Below are positions 17,601 to 22,086 of a stretch of 22,086 bases of DNA, one piece after another; the first letter of the stretch is position 1, and each line of letters starts with the position of its first letter. The notes below the pieces were generated by a model, which made no database searches, was not told the origin of the DNA, and saw only the letters and a list, made by a program, of their open reading frames with translations. Source of the stretch: JAUIBE01 sp035267185. Its GTDB lineage: Bacteria > Pseudomonadota > Gammaproteobacteria > Xanthomonadales > SZUA-36. The stretch is from positions 1 through 22,086 of the forward strand of contig DATFLY010000070.1 in NCBI GenBank assembly GCA_035267185.1. Reading direction: 5' to 3'. Both the position numbers and the translations under genes were made by a program.

Positions 17601-18144
17601 GAACAACCTTGCTGAATACGTCGACACTAATTCCAGGCCGTGGCGGGTCAGACCGGGTGTCGCTGACGTTATACGAATCAGTGACGCAGCGCTTCGACAG
17701 CTGGAAATTGCCCGACGCATCCAGCGCGCGTTCTTTGCCCACGGCGGCGACCTGCCTGCAACCCAGTTCGACCTGCAGCCGGTGGGTATGGATCCGAAAT
17801 CCACACACTTCACGCTTAACCTTGACGGGCAAACACTTAATTACAGCCACGGCCCGTTGGTGAGCAACTCCATGAGATGGCCCAGTGAAAGCACTTTCAG
17901 CCAGGTGCAGATACAGTTCAGCCCGGATACAAGCGAAGGCGGCTCGCGCACTGATAATGGCGCCTGGGCATGGTTCCGATTATTGGATCGGTCAGACATC
18001 GAAGCCGGAGAACGTCCTGAACAGTTCAGGCTGACCTTCTCCCTGGCTGATCGCTGGATTACTTATGATCTGCGGGCACGAAGTGCGTTTAGTCCCTTCA
18101 ACCTGTCGCAGCTACGTTCCTTTCGCTGCGTTTCGAGCTTGTAA
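14647..18144 (+). CDS. tssM: TssM/IcmF, T6SS inner-membrane core protein
   Basis: TssM forms the core channel of the membrane complex with TssL and TssJ. The protein is 1165 residues, in the normal range. Two hydrophobic segments near the N-terminus (about 17-33 and 42-62) are followed by a charged stretch and the cytoplasmic NTPase-like domain, with Walker A GPPGAGKT (131-138) and a DTAGRY motif (180-185); both motifs look intact. A third membrane segment with GIIPLLLVALWWW (about 443-460) leads into the long periplasmic IcmF domain and the C-terminal DUF1215-type region (WAWFRLLDRSD, RLTFSLADRWITYDLRA), which contacts TssJ. The ATG follows the tssL stop with no gap (TAGATG), so the two are probably translationally coupled. 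Confidence 0.97.
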   Translation: MEGLIGRLISMGMFRYLGVGAAALFIWYMGPYIEFLRPAKNRLICILIVAALFGLYTLTRWILAKRKEKNMSKDLAENADEEVDRSRERSDEEIATLKDKFDEALSVLKKSGKGKFRHGGLYSLPWYMIIGPPGAGKTTLLVHSGLRFPLADKMGLKKLAGVGGTRFCDWWFTDEAVIVDTAGRYVMQDSDEKVDNAAWLGFLRMLRKNRKRRPINGIVVAISIDELSRSSEVDRERAAVAVRARVQELYEQLGVRFPIYVMFTKCDLLAGFMEFFDDLDRHEREQVWGTTFNINVDLHEELEGELDLLQDHLEARLVQRLQQERDPQRRNLIYNFQGSFNAVKPLVTGFMERAFKPSRYETAPFLRGVYFTSGTQEGTPFNRLISQLARNFSLTSATAYSGSGQGKSFFVRDLLSKVIFGESGLAGTNLKAQRIYGLMRAGGFIAVGIIPLLLVALWWWSSINNHGMIDSLDDDARQITETIETVSPQNTSLVSVLPVLNEGRELTTGYAASKESVPLKMQFGLYQGRRLAKNLTIPAYQRLLENAFLSRILVSLEQQLRDNLSNPEYAYQALKTYLMLGDDERLNTGYVRRYISTDWQARFGDSLSSEQYADLESHLDALLDLRPFALPFPLDDNLIERVRGALEQTSPAQRAYAMIKSEILTEGEEFTAAREGGPDARQALIRLSGEPLTRGVPAMFSPEGYYQMFVPTQARVIGEQEDEFWIFATEAAQGSSIDSAELTNQVSTLYFDDFIETWWEFLADIRIRRFSTFAEAAEILRIITSDDSPPVLVLQGAAQKTQLMPDAIAGDDDNESFIGAVTELIGANGEEIPFVSPAAVDREFRPLHDLMERRDGRPSALDGIMEDIEELYTYVHALARSGTGDVSAGMQSDFSNAVNRVRMSGGYAPTPIDGWIEELASQNEGLVAGRTMAALQARWQAEVVPFCSNALSNRYPFSPGSDSEVSLQDFGQFFGPGGVLDRFFQNNLAEYVDTNSRPWRVRPGVADVIRISDAALRQLEIARRIQRAFFAHGGDLPATQFDLQPVGMDPKSTHFTLNLDGQTLNYSHGPLVSNSMRWPSESTFSQVQIQFSPDTSEGGSRTDNGAWAWFRLLDRSDIEAGERPEQFRLTFSLADRWITYDLRARSAFSPFNLSQLRSFRCVSSL

Positions 18145-18155
18145 GAGATCTGATA

Positions 18156-18908
18156 GTGGATGCAGACAGCAAGCAACTGGAGTTCGGGTATTTTGGCAAA
18201 CTGCCGACCCTGGGGGATTTTGTTCAACAGGTACTGCCGCAGGATTTCGTCAATCCCTGGCATAAATGGGTTCAACAATCGATGGCGACAGCCAGGGAAT
18301 CGCTAGGCAACGAATTCCTGAATTACTATCTTAATTGCCCGGCCTGGAAATTCCTGCTCAACCCTGGAGTTTGCGGCCAGCAGGCCGTGGCCGGACTCAC
18401 CATCCCGAGCGTGGACAAGGTCGGCCGGTATTTCAATTTCACATTCGCAACCATACTGCCCGAAGATGTGGATGTCTGCGCCTATGCATTAAATAACCGT
18501 GAGGGATTTGTTGCTCTCGAACAGCTTGCACTCGATATCCTTGAGCAGGACCCTGGCCGATCAATCATCGAAACAAGAACCCGTGAGGTCACCACGACGT
18601 TTTCGATGCCGCCAGCGACCCGAAATCAGTTCGAAGCCCTCGATGATCACCTGATGGTCTCGCAGGACCAGGCACAGCCCTTTGCTGACCAGTCCGGGAC
18701 ACTCCTGAGCCATTTACTGATGCGGCAACTGGACGATTTCAGCATCTGGTGGTACGGCATGGAGGGACAGACCCGGTCACAACTCATGGTCTGCCGTGGC
18801 ATGCCCTCTCAGGAAGCCTATGACAAGCTTCTGACCATCGGTAAACCGCCGGTAGTGGCTGAAGATGAAATGAATTACATCGATCAAATGATCGCGGGTA
18901 AGGATTGA
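18156..18908 (+). CDS. tagF: TagF (ImpM/SciT family), post-translational T6SS regulator
   Basis: TagF is a cytoplasmic repressor of T6SS assembly; in P. aeruginosa it acts independently of phosphorylation, through the FHA protein. The protein is 250 residues from a GTG at 18156, 11 bp after the tssM stop. No upstream ATG is available and the ribosome site (AGAGAT) is modest. Family motifs are GYFGKLPTLGDFV (11-23), NPWHKWVQ (33-40), CPAWKFLL (61-68) and the RYFNFTFATILPE stretch. The C-terminal part (SIWWYGMEG, LMVCRGMPSQEAYDKLL) completes the domain. It stands alone here and is not fused to the phosphatase domain that follows. pppA begins 7 bp downstream. Confidence 0.93.
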   Translation: MDADSKQLEFGYFGKLPTLGDFVQQVLPQDFVNPWHKWVQQSMATARESLGNEFLNYYLNCPAWKFLLNPGVCGQQAVAGLTIPSVDKVGRYFNFTFATILPEDVDVCAYALNNREGFVALEQLALDILEQDPGRSIIETRTREVTTTFSMPPATRNQFEALDDHLMVSQDQAQPFADQSGTLLSHLLMRQLDDFSIWWYGMEGQTRSQLMVCRGMPSQEAYDKLLTIGKPPVVAEDEMNYIDQMIAGKD

Positions 18909-18915
18909 GCCCGGC

Positions 18916-19644
18916 GTGTCCATCTCAGGCAATAAATCGTTCTCGGCAACCCACACTGGCATGGTGCGCCGCCTCAATGAAGATTCCATGATCAGTCGCG
19001 ATGATATCGGCCTGTGGGCCGTGGCAGACGGCATGGGCGGCCATCAGGCCGGAGACCTTGCCAGCCAGACGGTGACGCGCCACCTGGAGTTAGTTCAGGA
19101 TGCTACTGATATCGATGAATTGGTTACGAGGACATCAAAAGCACTGAACCAGGCCAATGACGAGTTACTGTCACTCGACGATCAATACCATGACGACCTG
19201 GTCCCGGGAAGCACTGTCGCGGTGCTGCTGATTAATGGCAGCCACGGTGCGGTTACATGGGCTGGTGACAGTCGAATTTACCGCCACCGCAACGGAATGA
19301 CTGAACAAATCACTCATGACCACAGCCATGTTCAGGAACTCGTGGACCAGGCAGTGATTGAACCCGAAGAAGCCGAGAAGCACCCAATGTCGAACGTCAT
19401 CACCCGCGCAATTGGCATCGATCAGCCATTGGATTTGGAAACAAAGCAGTTCGAAGTGTTACCTGGCGATCGATACCTCGTCTGCTCCGACGGGCTGAGT
19501 CGACTGGTCTCTCAGGAAGAGATCCGTAATCTGATGCATACCAGTGAAATCGAGGAGTCGGTGCAGTCTCTTTTGCATACCGCCCTGGTGCGCGGCGCGC
19601 CTGACAATGTCACTGTTGTCAGAGTCGACTGCGATCCGTCCTAA
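18916..19644 (+). CDS. pppA: PppA, PP2C-family serine/threonine phosphatase of the T6SS
   Basis: PppA removes the phosphate that PpkA puts on the FHA protein and so switches the T6SS off. The protein is 242 residues from a GTG at 18916, 7 bp after tagF; AAGGA lies at the end of tagF. All PP2C metal-site motifs are present: R19-L-N-E-D23, D38-G-M-G-G42, GST (98-100), AGDSR (116-120), the SDGLS aspartate (192) and GAPDN (227-231). An active enzyme is therefore expected. In HSI-I the kinase gene ppkA comes next; here the next gene is on the opposite strand and unrelated. The TAA stop overlaps the TAG stop of that convergent gene (shared bases 19642-19643). Confidence 0.94.
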   Translation: MSISGNKSFSATHTGMVRRLNEDSMISRDDIGLWAVADGMGGHQAGDLASQTVTRHLELVQDATDIDELVTRTSKALNQANDELLSLDDQYHDDLVPGSTVAVLLINGSHGAVTWAGDSRIYRHRNGMTEQITHDHSHVQELVDQAVIEPEEAEKHPMSNVITRAIGIDQPLDLETKQFEVLPGDRYLVCSDGLSRLVSQEEIRNLMHTSEIEESVQSLLHTALVRGAPDNVTVVRVDCDPS

Positions 19645-20111
19645 TCTTCAAGTCTGCACGCAGCTGACGTTTCAACACCTTCTCTTTCACCAGGCTCAAA
19701 AGAGTCCATACCGATATGCGGTGCATAAACAACATGACCAGCAGCGTCTTGTGTGCGGTGCAGGTAGGCGGTAACAAGTTCGTGGTTGCTGATCGGCGGC
19801 GGAGGCGTGGGGAAGGACAGACCCGGCTCCGCTGAATCTGGCCGGTCGAATGCCGCATGATGAACCTCGTAGGCAATGGCGAGGGTATCACCGGGTTCGA
19901 CAGGCACACTCGAACGGATCACTTCCTGCACCACACAACTGGCTGAATAAGCAGAAACTTTCTCGCCTTCCAGGGCTTCCACGTTACCGAGGCAACATAC
20001 CAGCACATCCGGGGTTGAGTCACGTACCGCCTCGGGGTCTTCAATTGCCATAGCAGCCAGCGGAACCACGACTAACAGGCAGATCAATCGAGCAAAAATG
20101 ATGCGACACAT
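19641..20111 (-). CDS. Exported protein of unknown function, 156 residues
   Basis: I do not recognise this family. The start is well supported: ATG at 20111 with AGGAG 8 nt upstream. A Sec signal peptide is clear, with basic R3 and R8, a hydrophobic core LICLLVVVPLAA, and a likely cut after AMA (about residue 22). The mature protein is about 134 residues with four or more cysteines (two adjacent, at about 39-40, one near 59 and one near the C-terminus), suggesting disulfides in the periplasm. A Pro-rich patch (FPTPPPPIS) sits mid-protein. The alternation of hydrophobic and polar residues suggests a beta-rich fold. A possible -10 box (TATACT) lies at 20144-20149. The gene converges on pppA with a 4 bp overlap. 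A periplasmic immunity or accessory role is possible but untested. Confidence 0.7.
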   Translation of the reverse strand: MCRIIFARLICLLVVVPLAAMAIEDPEAVRDSTPDVLVCCLGNVEALEGEKVSAYSASCVVQEVIRSSVPVEPGDTLAIAYEVHHAAFDRPDSAEPGLSFPTPPPPISNHELVTAYLHRTQDAAGHVVYAPHIGMDSFEPGEREGVETSAACRLED

Positions 20112-20537
20112 GAAACGACTCCTGAAACCGGACTCACATTTTCAGTATAGCCATCGAAACGCAATGACGCGCCGGTCTGGGTTCAATTTATGGCACACTC
20201 TACGGCAACCGGGAGGTGGTGCTGAGATCGGTTTCCGCCAGGCCCAAAGCCATTATCCAGTTTGCCGCTGCTCGCTAGAAAACAGCTCATGATTCAGGAT
20301 TTTCCGGTCAAAAGATTTTGAAAGGCTGATTAACGCCGTTCCACCAATTCGACCCTGCGATAGAGCACGCGGCACCACCATCACACATGGCCGAATTGAT
20401 ACCACCACCGCCGAATCCGAAGACGGGCTGGAAGGCTGGTTCTGGCCAAACAAGCCTACCTAACACCGCTGTGCGGACAACACACTACGCCTCGGAAGCC
20501 GTGTCTTTCAGCGTAAGGAAGATTGAAGGAGAAACAG
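20112..20537. other. Non-coding gap upstream of the metallophosphoesterase gene
   Basis: About 430 bp without a convincing gene. It should hold the promoter of the minus-strand exported protein (TATACT at 20144-20149 on the minus strand, no good -35) and that of the plus-strand phosphatase (none recognised). Two open stretches on the plus strand without ordinary start codons (20168-20278 and 20293-20463) read like protein fragments and may be remnants of decayed genes. No tRNA, long repeat or insertion sequence end was seen. Confidence 0.5.
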
Positions 20538-21380
20538 ATGCATGTGAGTACGACCAATTGGGTTGAAGGCCCCTTTCCTCACGATGATGTAGACGTATTT
20601 GCAATAGGAGACATCCACGGCTGCCCTGACGAACTCGAGGCGCTGCATACAACCATTAACTCGGTGAAACCATCAGCGGAATCAAACATTGTGCACCTAG
20701 GCGACTACGTGGACCGCGGGCCGGGTTCAGCCCGGGTCCTTGAATACCTGGCAGATTATTCTGAGAGCAATGACTCTGCCGTGTTTATTCGTGGTAACCA
20801 CGACCAGTTCCTGATTGAACTCGTTCAACCTGATCCGGATCCTGACCTTGACCGCTACTTCATAAACATGTGGTACGAGAATGGCGGCACGCAAACCATG
20901 CGCAGTCTGGGAGTTAACGGATATGGACGTTTGCTTGAACAGGGAAACATCGCTGAATTACGCAAACGAACCATTGCAGCGCTGGGCGAGCAACGGATCG
21001 ACTTTCTACTTTCGACCACCTTGCACCACCAGGTTGGGAACTATCTGTTCGTGCACGCGGGGATTCGTCCCGGAATGTCGCTGGAAGAACAGGATTTTTC
21101 CGATCTGCTATTGATCAGGGAACCCTTTCTATCGGCTCAGGATAACTGGGATCACCCATTCTGCGTGGTGCATGGTCATTCCATTTCCACACCGGGTGTG
21201 CTTCCGCATCGCATTGCGGTTGATGCCGGCGTCTACCTCAATGGCACCCTGTGCGCAGTCCAGATATCGAAGCAGGGTATCCGGTTTATTGGTGTGACTA
21301 AGGATGCCGATTTTTCATGGGGGGAACGCTTCGACAATCCATCCATTGGTCTGTCATGGAAAGCGGCAAGGCAGCTTTAG
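20538..21380 (+). CDS. PPP-family metallophosphoesterase (serine/threonine phosphatase-like)
   Basis: This is a predicted cytoplasmic calcineurin-like phosphoesterase of the PPP class, related to bacterial PrpA/PphA-type protein phosphatases and to ApaH. The ATG at 20538 is chosen because AAGGAG lies 6 nt before it; an in-frame TTG at 20525-region codon 20523 has no such site. The product is 280 residues. The full set of metal-site motifs is present: GDIHGC (24-29), GDYVDRG (55-61), GNHD (86-89), VHAG (172-175) and VHGHS (211-215). No signal peptide or membrane segment is seen. The substrate (phosphoprotein or dinucleotide) cannot be told from sequence. It is separated from the T6SS arm by an opposite-strand gene, so a functional link is uncertain. 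Confidence 0.88.
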   Translation: MHVSTTNWVEGPFPHDDVDVFAIGDIHGCPDELEALHTTINSVKPSAESNIVHLGDYVDRGPGSARVLEYLADYSESNDSAVFIRGNHDQFLIELVQPDPDPDLDRYFINMWYENGGTQTMRSLGVNGYGRLLEQGNIAELRKRTIAALGEQRIDFLLSTTLHHQVGNYLFVHAGIRPGMSLEEQDFSDLLLIREPFLSAQDNWDHPFCVVHGHSISTPGVLPHRIAVDAGVYLNGTLCAVQISKQGIRFIGVTKDADFSWGERFDNPSIGLSWKAARQL

Positions 21381-21486
21381 CGGGCCATCTGTAACTGCTT
21401 TTTGACTCCCAAAAAAATTTAAATAAAAACCATACAATCCACCGAAATGTTCGTGCGTGCGGCTGTTGACGGCAATGACTGGTGTT

Positions 21487-22086
21487 TTAGCGTTGCCAGG
21501 TAGACCGATTCGCAAGGCCTCGCAACCTCCTTTCAGCGCGTCGCAGAACATCACGGTCATTGGCCTCGTTTCCAGCCCAGCTATCATGGAAGAATTCCCG
21601 GCCAAAACGAGCCCTGTGCACAGTATCAATCCTGTCGTTGATGTCGCCTCCAATCCTGCCGTATTGCACATCCTGGCGTTTTACATACGTTCCCCTTGAC
21701 AAGCCAAACAAGCCGCCACGGGTGATGCGAGACTGGAGATTCCTGCTGGTCGGGTAACTTCTGGCACTCGGCGAAGTATTGACCGGGTTATTGCTCAATG
21801 TTCTTGCACTTGCAGTTACCCCACTGGAGGACGAGGCTTCTGATACCACGAGCCTGTCCGTTCCAAGCAGCCACTTCATCCACATTGCCAGTTCCATGTC
21901 CCGTGCATAGTTGGTTTCATTCGGCGCCGGTGGCACCCTGAAAAACGGCGATTGGCGCAGCTCGCGAAGACGTGCCAGGCGTTGATCATCACTGAGGTCG
22001 CCATTGTCCCGAATATCCTGGGCAGCCTGGTCAACGGAAATCAGGTTGTCATGAACGAAATCATGAAGAAATGTGGTCTGGGTCGC
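21487..22086 (-). CDS. Protein of unknown function (partial, C-terminal 199 residues)
   Basis: The reading frame is open from the right edge to a TAA at 21487-21489, so only the C-terminus is seen and the start lies outside. I do not recognise the family. The visible part begins with a mainly helical, acidic region (about the first 75 residues, with HDFVHDNLISVDQAAQDIRD and RLARLRELRQSPFFRVPPAP). MELAMWMKWLLGTDRL and a Ser-rich linker (SEASSSSG) come next. The C-terminal 90 residues are Arg- and Gly-rich, with GRIGGDINDRIDTVHRARFG and GREFFHDSWAGNEANDRD. No membrane segment is visible. It converges on the metallophosphoesterase gene with 106 bp between them. Because it flanks a T6SS locus it could be an effector, but nothing in the visible part proves it. 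Confidence 0.72.
   Translation of the reverse strand, partial: ATQTTFLHDFVHDNLISVDQAAQDIRDNGDLSDDQRLARLRELRQSPFFRVPPAPNETNYARDMELAMWMKWLLGTDRLVVSEASSSSGVTASARTLSNNPVNTSPSARSYPTSRNLQSRITRGGLFGLSRGTYVKRQDVQYGRIGGDINDRIDTVHRARFGREFFHDSWAGNEANDRDVLRRAERRLRGLANRSTWQR

Noticed and set aside
17221..17850. 209-residue frame on the minus strand inside tssM
   Set aside because: It overlaps the conserved periplasmic region of TssM and has no start signal or domain.
20191..20207. Possible sigma-54 promoter (TGGCAC followed by GGCA)
   Set aside because: The spacing between the GG and GC elements is one base too long, and the -12 box lacks the TTGC core.
1..22086. CRISPR arrays, tRNA or rRNA genes, transposases, long repeats or attachment sites
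   Set aside because: None were seen on either strand; the cluster looks like a compact, intact operon pair without mobile-element debris.

Overview
The window is most of a type VI secretion system (T6SS) locus from a proteobacterium, probably a gammaproteobacterium. I infer this from the moderately high GC content, the Gram-negative envelope genes (a lipoprotein with a lipobox and an OmpA-type peptidoglycan-binding domain) and the match in gene order to the H1-T6SS (HSI-I) cluster of Pseudomonas aeruginosa. I cannot name the species.

Layout. A left arm on the minus strand reads tssA (9757) > tssB > tssC > hcp/tssD > tagJ > tssE > tssF > tssG > tssH/clpV; clpV runs off the left edge. It encodes the sheath, inner tube, most of the baseplate and the recycling ATPase. 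A right arm on the plus strand starts about 200 bp away, from a divergent promoter region, and reads tagH/fha (9955) > tssJ > tssK > tssL > tssM > tagF > pppA (ends 19644). It encodes the membrane complex, the TssK connector and the post-translational regulators. Twelve of the 13 core components are visible; only VgrG (TssI) is missing, and it would be expected beyond the left edge after clpV.

The right flank (19641-22086) holds a small exported protein of unknown function on the minus strand, convergent with and overlapping pppA by 4 bp; about 430 bp with no convincing gene; a PPP-family metallophosphoesterase on the plus strand; and the C-terminal 199 residues of an unrecognised minus-strand protein that continues past the right edge.

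How the genes work together. TssJLM span the envelope. TssEFG with TssK form the baseplate and its link to the membrane complex. TssA primes tail assembly, Hcp stacks into the tube inside the TssBC sheath, and ClpV disassembles contracted sheath with TagJ as accessory factor. TagH (FHA), TagF and PppA are the known post-translational switch, but the kinase PpkA, which follows pppA in HSI-I, is not in this window.

Points beyond standard annotation: hcp looks like its own transcription unit. It is preceded by a perfect TGTGA-N6-TCACA CRP/Vfr-type site exactly 41.5 bp upstream of the start predicted from a TATAGT -10 box (class II geometry), and followed by a canonical intrinsic terminator. A strong perfect hairpin also sits on the tssC stop codon. 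All of this comes from reading the sequence; no searches were run.
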